Positions 9,071-23,100 of a stretch of 64,000 nucleotides of DNA are shown in pieces. The DNA is taken from NCBI GenBank assembly GCA_907163375.1, contig CAJQUW010015625.1:372001-436000 (forward strand), in the 5' to 3' direction. The stretch's first letter is position 1. The number at the start of each line of letters is the position of its first letter. A model generated the notes under the pieces. That model saw nothing but the letters and a program-made list of their open reading frames with translations, was not told where the DNA came from and searched no databases. This stretch comes from Prostheceraeus crozeri (taxonomy: Eukaryota > Platyhelminthes > Polycladida > Euryleptidae). The position numbers were made by a program, and so were the translations under genes.

Positions 9071-9469
9071 ATGATATATTTTAAAAACCTGAAAGATGGA
9101 TAAAATTCATGAATTTGAGATTCTTAACTTTTATGATTTTTTCGGTGTCCTGGAACTATCATGATTTAAGCGAGAAAAGTGTAATTCTGAAATTTGAGAT
9201 TTTGAAAAATTTGAAAATTGGGTATTTTTAAAAACGCCCAAATTTAAGAATTTAGGTCTTCATAACCTGAAAAAGGGTTCAAATTCATAAATTTGGGTGT
9301 TTTTAAAAATACTATTTTTTCAAAAAATGATACTTTTTAAATGGACTAAATTTATGAATTTAGGTCTTAAAAACCTGAAAAAGGGTCTAAATTCATGAAT
9401 TTATGTCGTTTTTAAAGATAATATTTTTTGAATTTTATGGTGTCCTGGAACGGTCTTTTGCCCATTACT
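9071..9469. repeat. Subterminal degenerate repeats of the AT-rich element
   Basis: There is no gene here. A motif reading AACCTGAAAAAGGGT followed by AAATTCATGAATTT occurs at about 9,262-9,295 and 9,371-9,402, with a weaker copy at 9,082-9,115. The 13-mer GGTGTCCTGGAAC occurs at 9,144-9,156 and 9,439-9,451. This is the sort of short-repeat structure seen near element ends. The unit satellite starts at 9,470 with no visible spacer. Confidence 0.6.
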
Positions 9470-9921
9470 GAAGCTAGACAGAAGTGGAGGAAACTGTCAT
9501 GAGAGACATGCCTGAGGACAGATTACCTTTGACTGATCGATTGAGGCCCACTGTATACACTTTGAAATATGCTCAACGAGTAAATTTTATAAAGGAGAAA
9601 TAGTTGTGTTTCATTGCTAAAATACTTGTCGTACAACCGTAGTGCAATGTCCGAAATGCAATTCGATCGGTCATCATGAATTAGTCCTCAGAAAAGGAAT
9701 CCAGTCGCAGTGCTGATCGTGAGCGTTCAAACATGCCGAGCAAAGTAAGAAATCACTTTGATGCCGATCGAGTGATTCGACTGCAATTGCTACATATTCC
9801 AGCAGCCAGAATGAGTTTCTGCAGGGAACGAGGACGAAAATGACACTTTCACACAGAATTGTACACCCCATGGAATCTGCGCGTCTGCCAAATTCTACAT
9901 CCCAGTGGAAAAATTTGTGTC

Positions 9922-10055
9922 GGCCCAATATCATCCATCTGATGTTGGCCCGATAAACAAAGTGGCCCAGCGCACTTGTATTGGACCAACGTCAGTTGCC
10001 AGCACTCACCCAATACGCGCCCAATACACGCCAACGCTCACCCGACACCGATCAA
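9922..10055. repeat. Short imperfect repeats within the satellite unit
   Basis: A block of related short words (GGCCCAATA, TTGGCCCGAT, GTGGCCCAGC, ATTGGACCAACG, CACCCAATACGCGCC, CCAATACACGCCAACGC) recurs within about 130 bp of each unit. It looks like a fragment of a MITE or terminal region of another transposon trapped in the unit. It creates the open frames read on both strands here, which are not convincing genes. It is present in every unit. Confidence 0.55.
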
Positions 10056-10187
10056 AACTTTGTTTTACATACTGCTGTTTAATTCGTCAATAGTATACTT
10101 GTGTGCCCATAGAGTAAGTATGTTAGGTAGAGTGGTAACTCCGCATTTATTAAATCCCCAATGTGTATACACTTTCGATTTTATTAA

Positions 10188-10397
10188 ATGAACTCAAGGG
10201 AGATGCAATCGGAATTGTTTCAAACTGTGAGATATACACATTTATGCAGTTTTGAAGAAATTACAACGGAATTGACTGATCATGATAGGAAAGCAGAACA
10301 AAAAGATATTATTTTACAGATTGTCCGTGTCATGACAGCCATGGAGAGGTATTATTTGTTCAATTGGCAACTCGATAACCTGCTACTGCTTTCATGA
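10188..10397 (+). other. 69-codon open stretch in the satellite unit, of doubtful coding value
   Basis: An open stretch beginning MNSREMQSELFQTV is conserved in most units, but units 2 and 3 carry a CAA-to-TAA change that closes it. No family is recognised. With identical repeats, conservation says nothing about selection. I list it because it is the only non-LINE frame with reasonable amino-acid texture. Confidence 0.2.
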
Positions 10398-10484
10398 ATT
10401 AGAAATATGAAATCTCAGACGATGATATTAAGGTTTCATTTTAGTCTGGAACCTCCATATTAAGCACATTGGTGAAGTTTTATA

Positions 10485-11110
10485 GAAATCAGTCACAAAC
10501 CGACATACGAATCAGTCACAAACCTGCCCTTGTCAGGGTTAAGGTTCAGGGTGTCGAACTTCAACAGGACGAGTAATTCAAGTACTTAGGAAGTCATCTG
10601 ACTGCTAATGGAATAGCTGAAAAGGACATTAGGAATCGGATTGGAATGGCGAAGAGCGTGTTCAGAAAACTGTAGTGTGTGTTGACCGATGAAATGCGAC
10701 AGAAGGTAAGAAAAAAGTTGATCAAGATTCTGGTGTGGAGTGTAGTCATGTGTGGATCCGAAACGTGGAGTATACGGAAAGCGGTTATCGGGAGACTGGA
10801 AACATTTGAGATGTCGATCTGGAGACGGATGGAGAAAGTGAAATGGACCGAGAAGCTGATGAATGCTCAAGTTCTGAGTCTTGTGAACGAAGTGCCAAGC
10901 TTACTGGATAAAATCAAGAGGAGGAAAAGGAGATGGATCGGACATATCCTCAGACATGACAACCTGCTACGAACAGCCTTCGAATGTCGGATGGAAGGAA
11001 AATGGCCAAGAGGAAGGCAATGGCTTATGATGATGAGCAACATGAAGAATTGTGACTGATACGCGGAGATGAAGAGAAGAACAGAAGCTAGACAGAAAAA
11101 GAGGAAACTG
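10485..11110 (+). mobile_element. LINE (RTE-like) reverse transcriptase 3' fragment, first of 18 copies
   Basis: Each satellite unit contains the thumb and C-terminal tail of a non-LTR reverse transcriptase. Readable landmarks are FKYLGSHLT, the GSETW block (VMCGSETWSI), RRMEKVKWTEK and KRRKRRWIGHILR, the last being the basic tail motif of RTE/craniofacial-like LINEs. The reading frame is interrupted in most units by the same stops: TAA before FKYLGS, TAG after VFRKL, and TGA after MKNCD. Three units (15,428, 34,795 and 36,409 regions) have CAG in place of the TAG. No endonuclease or catalytic YADD part is present, so this was a 5'-truncated insertion, captured once and amplified with the satellite. 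Copies recur every 1,614 bp. Confidence 0.85.
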
Positions 11111-14100
11111 TCATGAGAGACATGCCTGAGGACAGATTACCTTTGACTGATCGATTGAGGCCCACTGTATACGCTTTGAAATATGCTCAACGAGTAAATT
11201 TTATAAAGGAGAAATAGTTGTGTTTCATTGCTAAAATACTTGTCGTACAACCGTAGTGCAATGTCCGAAATGCAATTCGATCGGTCATCATGAATTAGTC
11301 CTGAGAAAAGGAATCCAGTCGCAGTGCTGATCGTGAGCGTTCAAACATGCCGAGCAAAGTAAGAAATCACTTTGATGCCGATCGAGTGATCCGACTGCAA
11401 TTGCTACATAGTCCAGCAGCCAGAATGAGTTTCTGCAGGGAACGAGGACGAAAATGACACTTTCACACAGAATTGTACACCCCATGGAATCTGTGCGTCT
11501 GCCAAATTCTACATCCCAGTGGAAAAATTTGTGTCGGCCCAATATCATCCATCTGATGTTGGCCCGATAAACAAAGTGGCCCAGCGCACTTGTATCGGAC
11601 CAACGTCAGTTGCCAGCACTCACCCAATACGCGCCCAATACACGCCAACGCTCACCCGACACCGATCAAAACTTTGTTTTACATACTGCTGTTTAATTCG
11701 TCAATAGTATACTTGTGTGCCCATAGAGTAAGTATGTTAGGTAGAGTGGTAACTCCGCATTTATTAAATCCCCAATGTGTATACACTTTCGATTTTATTA
11801 AATGAACTCAAGGGAGATGCAATCGGAATTGTTTCAAACTGTGAGATATACACATTTATGCAGTTTTGAAGAAATTACAACGGAATTGACTGATCATGAT
11901 AGGAAAGCCGAATAAAAAGATACTATTTTACAGATTGTCCGTGTCATGACAGCCATGGAGAGGTATTATTTGTTCAATTGGCAACTCGATAACCTGCTAC
12001 TGCTTTCATGAATTAGAAATATGAAATCTCAGACGATGATATTAAGGTTTCATTTTAGTCTGGAACCTCCATATTAAGCACATTGGTGAAGTTTTATAGA
12101 AATCAGTCACAAGCCGACATACGAATCAGTCACAAACCTGCCCTTGTCAGGGTTAAGGTTCAGGGTGTCGAACTTCAACAGGACGAGTAATTCAAGTACT
12201 TAGGAAGTCATCTGACTGCTAATGGAATAGCTGAAAAGGACATTAGGAATCGGATTGGAATGGCGAAGAGCGTGTTCAGAAAACTGTAGTGTGTGTTGAC
12301 CGATGAAATGCGACAGAAGGTAAGAAAAAAGTTGATCAAGATTCTGGTGTGGAGTGTAGTCATGTGTGGATCCGAAACGTGGAGTATACGGAAAGCGGTT
12401 ATCGGGAGACTGGAAACATTTGAGATGTCGATCTGGAGACGGATGGAGAAAGTGAAATGGACCGAGAAGCTGATGAATGCTCAAGTTCTGAGTCTTGTGA
12501 ACGAAGTGCCAAGCTTACTGGATAAAATCAAGAGGAGGAAAAGGAGATGGATCGGACATATCCTCAGACATGACAACCTGCTACGAACAGCCTTCGAATG
12601 TCGGATGGAAGGAAAATGGCCAAGAGGAAGGCAATGGCTTATGATGATGAGCAACATGAAGAATTGTGACTGATACGCGGAGATGAAGAGAAGAACAGAA
12701 GCTAGACAGAAAAAGAGGAAACTGTCATGAGAGACATGCCTGAGGACAGATTACCTTTGACTGATCGATTGAGGCCCACTGTATACGCTTTGAAATATGC
12801 TCAACGAGTAAATTTTATAAAGGAGAAATAGTTGTGTTTCATTGCTAAAATACTTGTCGTACAACCGTAGTGCAATGTCCGAAATGCAATTCGATCGGTC
12901 ATCATGAATTAGTCCTGAGAAAAGGAATCCAGTCGCAGTGCTGATCGTGAGCGTTCAAACATGCCGAGCAAAGTAAGAAATCACTTTGATGCCGATCGAG
13001 TGATCCGACTGCAATTGCTACATAGTCCAGCAGCCAGAATGAGTTTCTGCAGGGAACGAGGACGAAAATGACACTTTCACACAGAATTGTACACCCCATG
13101 GAATCTGTGCGTCTGCCAAATTCTACATCCCAGTGGAAAAATTTGTGTCGGCCCAATATCATCCATCTGATGTTGGCCCGATAAACAAAGTGGCCCAGCG
13201 CACTTGTATCGGACCAACGTCAGTTGCCAGCACTCACCCAATACGCGCCCAATACACGCCAACGCTCACCCGACACCGATCAAAACTTTGTTTTACATAC
13301 TGCTGTTTAATTCGTCAATAGTATACTTGTGTGCCCATAGAGTAAGTATGTTAGGTAGAGTGGTAACTCCGCATTTATTAAATCCCCAATGTGTATACAC
13401 TTTCGATTTTATTAAATGAACTCAAGGGAGATGCAATCGGAATTGTTTCAAACTGTGAGATATACACATTTATGCAGTTTTGAAGAAATTACAACGGAAT
13501 TGACTGATCATGATAGGAAAGCCGAATAAAAAGATACTATTTTACAGATTGTCCGTGTCATGACAGCCATGGAGAGGTATTATTTGTTCAATTGGCAACT
13601 CGATAACCTGCTACTGCTTTCATGAATTAGAAATATGAAATCTCAGACGATGATATTAAGGTTTCATTTTAGTCTGGAACCTCCATATTAAGCACATTGG
13701 TGAAGTTTTATAGAAATCAGTCACAAGCCGACATACGAATCAGTCACAAACCTGCCCTTGTCAGGGTTAAGGTTCAGGGTGTCGAACTTCAACAGGACGA
13801 GTAATTCAAGTACTTAGGAAGTCATCTGACTGCTAATGGAATAGCTGAAAAGGACATTAGGAATCGGATTGGAATGGCGAAGAGCGTGTTCAGAAAACTG
13901 TAGTGTGTGTTGACCGATGAAATGCGACAGAAGGTAAGAAAAAAGTTGATCAAGATTCTGGTGTGGAGTGTAGTCATGTGTGGATCCGAAACGTGGAGTA
14001 TACGGAAAGCGGTTATCGGGAGACTGGAAACATTTGAGATGTCGATCTGGAGACGGATGGAGAAAGTGAAATGGACCGAGAAGCTGATGAATGCTCAAGT

Positions 14101-17100
14101 TCTGAGTCTTGTGAACGAAGTGCCAAGCTTACTGGATAAAATCAAGAGGAGGAAAAGGAGATGGATCGGACATATCCTCAGACATGACAACCTGCTACGA
14201 ACAGCCTTCGAATGTCGGATGGAAGGAAAATGGCCAAGAGGAAGGCAATGGCTTATGATGATGAGCAACATGAAGAATTGTGACTGATACGCGGAGATGA
14301 AGAGAAGAACAGAAGCTAGACAGAAAAAGAGGAAACTGTCATGAGAGACATGCCTGAGGACAGATTACCTTTGACTGATCGATTGAGGCCCACTGTATAC
14401 GCTTTGAAATATGCTCAACGAGTAAATTTTATAAAGGAGAAATAGTTGTGTTTCATTGCTAAAATACTTGTCGTACAACCGTAGTGCAATGTCCGAAATG
14501 CAATTCGATCGGTCATCATGAATTAGTCCTGAGAAAAGGAATCCAGTCGCAGTGCTGATCGTGAGCGTTCAAACATGCCGAGCAAAGTAAGAAATCACTT
14601 TGATGCCGATCGAGTGATCCGACTGCAATTGCTACATAGTCCAGCAGCCAGAATGAGTTTCTGCAGGGAACGAGGACGAAAATGACACTTTCACACAGAA
14701 TTGTACACCCCATGGAATCTGTGCGTCTGCCAAATTCTACATCCCAGTGGAAAAATTTGTGTCGGTCCAATATCATCCATCTGATGTTGGCCCGATAAAC
14801 AAAGTGGCCCAGCGCACTTGTATCGGACCAACGTCAGTTGCCAGCACTCACCCAATACGCGCCCAATACACGCCAACGCTCACCCGACACCGATCAAAAC
14901 TTTGTTTTACATACTGCTGTTTAATTCGTCAATAGTATACTTGTGTGCCCATAGAGTAAGTATGTTAGGTAGAGTGGTAACTCCGCATTTATTAAATCCC
15001 CAATGTGTATACACTTTCGATTTTATTAAATGAACTCAAGGGAGATGCAATCGGAATTGTTTCAAACTGTGAGATATACACATTTATGCAGTTTTGAAGA
15101 AATTACAACGGAATTGACTGATCATGATAGGAAAGCCGAACAAAAAGATATTATTTTACAGATTGTCCGTGTCATGACAGCCATGGAGAGGTATTATTTG
15201 TTCAATTGGCAACTCGATAACCTGCTACTGCTTTCATGAATTAGAAATATGAAATCTCAGACGATGATATTAAGGTTTCATTTTAGTCTGGAACCTCCAT
15301 ATTAAGCACATTGGTGAAGTTTTATAGAAATCAGTCACAAACCGACATACGAATCAGTCACAAACCTGCCCTTGTCAGGGTTAAGGTTCAGGGTGTCGAA
15401 CTTCAACAGGACGAGTAATTCAAGTACTTAGGAAGTCATCTGACTGCTAATGGAATAGTTGAAAAGGACATTAGGAATCGGATTGGAATGGCGAAGAGCG
15501 TGTTCAGAAAACTGCAGTGTGTGTTGACCGATGAAATGCGACAGAAGGTAAGAAAAAAGTTGATCAAGATTCTGGTGTGGAGTGTAGTCATGTGTGGATC
15601 CGAAACGTGGAGTATACGGAAAGCGGTTATCGGGAGACTGGAAACATTTGAGATGTCGATCTGGAGACGGATGGAGAAAGTGAAATGGACCGAGAAGCTG
15701 ATGAATGCTCAAGTTCTGAGTCTTGTGAACGAAGTGCCAAGCTTACTGGATAAAATCAAGAGGAGGAAAAGGAGATGGATCGGACATATCCTCAGACATG
15801 ACAACCTGCTACGAACAGCCTTCGAATGTCGGATGGAAGGAAAATGGCCAAGAGGAAGGCAATGGCTTATGATGATGAGCAACATGAAGAATTGTGACTG
15901 ATACGCGGAGATGAAGAGAAGAACAGAAGCTAGACAGAAAAAGAGGAAACTGTCATGAGAGACATGCCTGAGGACAGATTACCTTTGACTGATCGATTGA
16001 GGCCCACTGTATACGCTTTGAAATATGCTCAACGAGTAAATTTTATAAAGGAGAAATAGTTGTGTTTCATTGCTAAAATACTTGTCGTACAACCGTAGTG
16101 CAATGTCCGAAATGCAATTCGATCGGTCATCATGAATTAGTCCTCAGAAAAGGAATCCAGTCGCAGTGCTGATCGTGAGCGTTCAAACATGCCGAGCAAA
16201 GTAAGAAATCACTTTGATGCCGATCGAGTGATCCGACTGCAATTGCTACATAGTCCAGCAGCCAGAATGAGTTTCTGCAGGGAACGAGGACGAAAATGAC
16301 ACTTTCACACAGAATTGTACACCCCATGGAATCTGTGCGTCTGCCAAATTCTACATCCCAGTGGAAAAATTTGTGTCGGCCCAATATCATCCATCTGATG
16401 TTGGCCCGATAAACAAAGTGGCCCAGCGCACTTGTATCGGACCAACGTCAGTTGCCAGCACTCACCCAATACGCGCCCAATACACGCCAACGCTCACCCG
16501 ACACCGATCAAAACTTTGTTTTACATACTGCTGTTTAATTCGTCAATAGTATACTTGTGTGCCCATAGAGTAAGTATGTTAGGTAGAGTGGTAACTCCGC
16601 ATTTATTAAATCCCCAATGTGTATACACTTTCGATTTTATTAAATGAACTCAAGGGAGATGCAATCGGAATTGTTTCAAACTGTGAGATATACACATTTA
16701 TGCAGTTTTGAAGAAATTACAACGGAATTGACTGATCATGATAGGAAAGCAGAACAAAAAGATATTATTTTACAGATTGTCCGTGTCATGACAGCCATGG
16801 AGAGGTATTATTTGTTCAATTGGCAACTCGATAACCTGCTACTGCTTTCATGAATTAGAAATATGAAATCTCAGACGATGATATTAAGGTTTCATTTTAG
16901 TCTGGAACCTCCATATTAAGCACATTGGTGAAGTTTTATAGAAATCAGTCACAAACCGACATACGAATCAGTCACAAACCTGCCCTTGTCAGGGTTAAGG
17001 TTCAGGGTGTCGAACTTCAACAGGACGAGTAATTCAAGTACTTAGGAAGTCATCTGACTGCTAATGGAATAGCTGAAAAGGACATTAGGAATCGGATTGG

Positions 17101-20100
17101 AATGGCGAAGAGCGTGTTCAGAAAACTGTAGTGTGTGTTGACCGATGAAATGCGACAGAAGGTAAGAAAAAAGTTGATCAAGATTCTGGTGTGGAGTGTA
17201 GTCATGTGTGGATCCGAAACGTGGAGTATACGGAAAGCGGTTATCGGGAGACTGGAAACATTTGAGATGTCGATCTGGAGACGGATGGAGAAAGTGAAAT
17301 GGACCGAGAAGCTGATGAATGCTCAAGTTCTGAGTCTTGTGAACGAAGTGCCAAGCTTACTGGATAAAATCAAGAGGAGGAAAAGGAGATGGATCGGACA
17401 TATCCTCAGACATGACAACCTGCTACGAACAGCCTTCGAATGTCGGATGGAAGGAAAATGGCCAAGAGGAAGGCAATGGCTTATGATGATGAGCAACATG
17501 AAGAATTGTGACTGATACGCGGAGATGAAGAGAAGAACAGAAGCTAGACAGAAAAAGAGGAAACTGTCATGAGAGACATGCCTGAGGACAGATTACCTTT
17601 GACTGATCGATTGAGGCCCACTGTATACGCTTTGAAATATGCTCAACGAGTAAATTTTATAAAGGAGAAATAGTTGTGTTTCATTGCTAAAATACTTGTC
17701 GTACAACCGTAGTGCAATGTCCGAAATGCAATTCGATCGGTCATCATGAATTAGTCCTCAGAAAAGGAATCCAGTCGCAGTGCTGATCGTGAGCGTTCAA
17801 ACATGCCGAGCAAAGTAAGAAATCACTTTGATGCCGATCGAGTGATCCGACTGCAATTGCTACATAGTCCAGCAGCCAGAATGAGTTTCTGCAGGGAACG
17901 AGGACGAAAATGACACTTTCACACAGAATTGTACACCCCATGGAATCTGTGCGTCTGCCAAATTCTACATCCCAGTGGAAAAATTTGTGTCGGCCCAATA
18001 TCATCCATCTGATGTTGGCCCGATAAACAAAGTGGCCCAGCGCACTTGTATCGGACCAACGTCAGTTGCCAGCACTCACCCAATACGCGCCCAATACACG
18101 CCAACGCTCACCCGACACCGATCAAAACTTTGTTTTACATACTGCTGTTTAATTCGTCAATAGTATACTTGTGTGCCCATAGAGTAAGTATGTTAGGTAG
18201 AGTGGTAACTCCGCATTTATTAAATCCCCAATGTGTATACACTTTCGATTTTATTAAATGAACTCAAGGGAGATGCAATCGGAATTGTTTCAAACTGTGA
18301 GATATACACATTTATGCAGTTTTGAAGAAATTACAACGGAATTGACTGATCATGATAGGAAAGCAGAACAAAAAGATATTATTTTACAGATTGTCCGTGT
18401 CATGACAGCCATGGAGAGGTATTATTTGTTCAATTGGCAACTCGATAACCTGCTACTGCTTTCATGAATTAGAAATATGAAATCTCAGACGATGATATTA
18501 AGGTTTCATTTTAGTCTGGAACCTCCATATTAAGCACATTGGTGAAGTTTTATAGAAATCAGTCACAAACCGACATACGAATCAGTCACAAACCTGCCCT
18601 TGTCAGGGTTAAGGTTCAGGGTGTCGAACTTCAACAGGACGAGTAATTCAAGTACTTAGGAAGTCATCTGACTGCTAATGGAATAGCTGAAAAGGACATT
18701 AGGAATCGGATTGGAATGGCGAAGAGCGTGTTCAGAAAACTGTAGTGTGTGTTGACCGATGAAATGCGACAGAAGGTAAGAAAAAAGTTGATCAAGATTC
18801 TGGTGTGGAGTGTAGTCATGTGTGGATCCGAAACGTGGAGTATACGGAAAGCGGTTATCGGGAGACTGGAAACATTTGAGATGTCGATCTGGAGACGGAT
18901 GGAGAAAGTGAAATGGACCGAGAAGCTGATGAATGCTCAAGTTCTGAGTCTTGTGAACGAAGTGCCAAGCTTACTGGATAAAATCAAGAGGAGGAAAAGG
19001 AGATGGATCGGACATATCCTCAGACATGACAACCTGCTACGAACAGCCTTCGAATGTCGGATGGAAGGAAAATGGCCAAGAGGAAGGCAATGGCTTATGA
19101 TGATGAGCAACATGAAGAATTGTGACTGATACGCGGAGATGAAGAGAAGAACAGAAGCTAGACAGAAGTGGAGGAAACTGTCATGAGAGACATGCCTGAG
19201 GACAGATTACCTTTGACTGATCGATTGAGGCCCACTGTATACGCTTTGAAATATGCTCAACGAGTAAATTTTATAAAGGAGAAATAGTTGTGTTTCATTG
19301 CTAAAATACTTGTCGTACAACCGTAGTGCAATGTCCGAAATGCAATTCGATCGGTCATCATGAATTAGTCCTCAGAAAAGGAATCCAGTCGCAGTGCTGA
19401 TCGTGAGCGTTCAAACATGCCGAGCAAAGTAAGAAATCACTTTGATGCCGATCGAGTGATCCGACTGCAATTGCTACATAGTCCAGCAGCCAGAATGAGT
19501 TTCTGCAGGGAACGAGGACGAAAATGACACTTTCACACAGAATTGTACACCCCATGGAATCTGTGCGTCTGCCAAATTCTACATCCCAGTGGAAAAATTT
19601 GTGTCGGTCCAATATCATCCATCTGATGTTGGCCCGATAAACAAAGTGGCCCAGCGCACTTGTATCGGACCAACGTCAGTTGCCAGCACTCACCCAATAC
19701 GCGCCCAATACACGCCAACGCTCACCCGACACCGATCAAAACTTTGTTTTACATACTGCTGTTTAATTCGTCAATAGTATACTTGTGTGCCCATAGAGTA
19801 AGTATGTTAGGTAGAGTGGTAACTCCGCATTTATTAAATCCCCAATGTGTATACACTTTCGATTTTATTAAATGAACTCAAGGGAGATGCAATCGGAATT
19901 GTTTCAAACTGTGAGATATACACATTTATGCAGTTTTGAAGAAATTACAACGGAATTGACTGATCATGATAGGAAAGCAGAACAAAAAGATATTATTTTA
20001 CAGATTGTCCGTGTCATGACAGCCATGGAGAGGTATTATTTGTTCAATTGGCAACTCGATAACCTGCTACTGCTTTCATGAATTAGAAATATGAAATCTC

Positions 20101-23100
20101 AGACGATGATATTAAGGTTTCATTTTAGTCTGGAACCTCCATATTAAGCACATTGGTGAAGTTTTATAGAAATCAGTCACAAACCGACATACGAATCAGT
20201 CACAAACCTGCCCTTGTCAGGGTTAAGGTTCAGGGTGTCGAACTTCAACAGGACGAGTAATTCAAGTACTTAGGAAGTCATCTGACTGCTAATGGAATAG
20301 CTGAAAAGGACATTAGGAATCGGATTGGAATGGCGAAGAGCGTGTTCAGAAAACTGTAGTGTGTGTTGACCGATGAAATGCGACAGCAGGTAAGAAAAAA
20401 GTTGATCAAGATTCTGGTGTGGAGTGTAGTCATGTGTGGATCCGAAACGTGGAGTATACGGAAAGCGGTTATCGGGAGACTGGAAACATTTGAGATGTCG
20501 ATCTGGAGACGGATGGAGAAAGTGAAATGGACCGAGAAGCTGATGAATGCTCAAGTTCTGAGTCTTGTGAACGAAGTGCCAAGCTTACTGGATAAAATCA
20601 AGAGGAGGAAAAGGAGATGGATCGGACATATCCTCAGACATGACAACCTGCTACGAACAGCCTTCGAATGTCGGATGGAAGGAAAATGGCCAAGAGGAAG
20701 GCAATGGCTTATGATGATGAGCAACATGAAGAATTGTGACTGATACGCGGAGATGAAGAGAAGAACAGAAGCTAGACAGAAGTGGAGGAAACTGTCATGA
20801 GAGACATGCCTGAGGACAGATTACCTTTGACTGATCGATTGAGGCCCACTGTATACGCTTTGAAATATGCTCAACGAGTAAATTTTATAAAGGAGAAATA
20901 GTTGTGTTTCATTGCTAAAATACTTGTCGTACAACCGTAGTGCAATGTCCGAAATGCAATTCGATCGGTCATCATGAATTAGTCCTCAGAAAAGGAATCC
21001 AGTCGCAGTGCTGATCGTGAGCGTTCAAACATGCCGAGCAAAGTAAGAAATCACTTTGATGCCGATCGAGTGATCCGACTGCAATTGCTACATAGTCCAG
21101 CAGCCAGAATGAGTTTCTGCAGGGAACGAGGACGAAAATGACACTTTCACACAGAATTGTACACCCCATGGAATCTGTGCGTCTGCCAAATTCTACATCC
21201 CAGTGGAAAAATTTGTGTCGGTCCAATATCATCCATCTGATGTTGGCCCGATAAACAAAGTGGCCCAGCGCACTTGTATCGGACCAACGTCAGTTGCCAG
21301 CACTCACCCAATACGCGCCCAATACACGCCAACGCTCACCCGACACCGATCAAAACTTTGTTTTACATACTGCTGTTTAATTCGTCAATAGTATACTTGT
21401 GTGCCCATAGAGTAAGTATGTTAGGTAGAGTGGTAACTCCGCATTTATTAAATCCCCAATGTGTATACACTTTCGATTTTATTAAATGAACTCAAGGGAG
21501 ATGCAATCGGAATTGTTTCAAACTGTGAGATATACACATTTATGCAGTTTTGAAGAAATTACAACGGAATTGACTGATCATGATAGGAAAGCAGAACAAA
21601 AAGATATTATTTTACAGATTGTCCGTGTCATGACAGCCATGGAGAGGTATTATTTGTTCAATTGGCAACTCGATAACCTGCTACTGCTTTCATGAATTAG
21701 AAATATGAAATCTCAGACGATGATATTAAGGTTTCATTTTAGTCTGGAACCTCCATATTAAGCACATTGGTGAAGTTTTATAGAAATCAGTCACAAACCG
21801 ACATACGAATCAGTCACAAACCTGCCCTTGTCAGGGTTAAGGTTCAGGGTGTCGAACTTCAACAGGACGAGTAATTCAAGTACTTAGGAAGTCATCTGAC
21901 TGCTAATGGAATAGCTGAAAAGGACATTAGGAATCGGATTGGAATGGCGAAGAGCGTGTTCAGAAAACTGTAGTGTGTGTTGACCGATGAAATGCGACAG
22001 AAGGTAAGAAAAAAGTTGATCAAGATTCTGGTGTGGAGTGTAGTCATGTGTGGATCCGAAACGTGGAGTATACGGAAAGCGGTTATCGGGAGACTGGAAA
22101 CATTTGAGATGTCGATCTGGAGACGGATGGAGAAAGTGAAATGGACCGAGAAGCTGATGAATGCTCAAGTTCTGAGTCTTGTGAACGAAGTGCCAAGCTT
22201 ACTGGATAAAATCAAGAGGAGGAAAAGGAGATGGATCGGACATATCCTCAGACATGACAACCTGCTACGAACAGCCTTCGAATGTCGGATGGAAGGAAAA
22301 TGGCCAAGAGGAAGGCAATGGCTTATGATGATGAGCAACATGAAGAATTGTGACTGATACGCGGAGATGAAGAGAAGAACAGAAGCTAGACAGAAGTGGA
22401 GGAAACTGTCATGAGAGACATGCCTGAGGACAGATTACCTTTGACTGATCGATTGAGGCCCACTGTATACGCTTTGAAATATGCTCAACGAGTAAATTTT
22501 ATAAAGGAGAAATAGTTGTGTTTCATTGCTAAAATACTTGTCGTACAACCGTAGTGCAATGTCCGAAATGCAATTCGATCGGTCATCATGAATTAGTCCT
22601 CAGAAAAGGAATCCAGTCGCAGTGCTGATCGTGAGCGTTCAAACATGCCGAGCAAAGTAAGAAATCACTTTGATGCCGATCGAGTGATCCGACTGCAATT
22701 GCTACATAGTCCAGCAGCCAGAATGAGTTTCTGCAGGGAACGAGGACGAAAATGACACTTTCACACAGAATTGTACACCCCATGGAATCTGTGCGTCTGC
22801 CAAATTCTACATCCCAGTGGAAAAATTTGTGTCGGTCCAATATCATCCATCTGATGTTGGCCCGATAAACAAAGTGGCCCAGCGCACTTGTATCGGACCA
22901 ACGTCAGTTGCCAGCACTCACCCAATACGCGCCCAATACACGCCAACGCTCACCCGACACCGATCAAAACTTTGTTTTACATACTGCTGTTTAATTCGTC
23001 AATAGTATACTTGTGTGCCCATAGAGTAAGTATGTTAGGTAGAGTGGTAACTCCGCATTTATTAAATCCCCAATGTGTATACACTTTCGATTTTATTAAA

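Larger units (their letters stand above)
1..9469. mobile_element. AT-rich Polinton-like element, broken, left end outside window
   Basis: This stretch is far more AT-rich than the rest of the window and carries a Polinton-type gene set: a protein-primed PolB on the plus strand, and on the minus strand a packaging ATPase, a putative virion protein, a two-helix membrane protein and small unknowns. No capsid, protease or integrase gene is seen, but the element runs off the left edge. The right limit is uncertain: the last gene begins at 9,070, AT-rich short repeats continue to about 9,450, and the satellite array starts at 9,470. The element is broken, with roughly half a dozen interruptions, and looks older than the Polinton at 40,645-63,286. 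Its genes are not close relatives of that element's genes, so the two came in separately. Confidence 0.8.

Noticed and set aside
1-9469. Bacterial symbiont or organelle origin for the AT-rich region
   Set aside because: The PolB, ATPase and virion-type genes are of Polinton type; AT-richness and hairpins alone do not show organelle origin.
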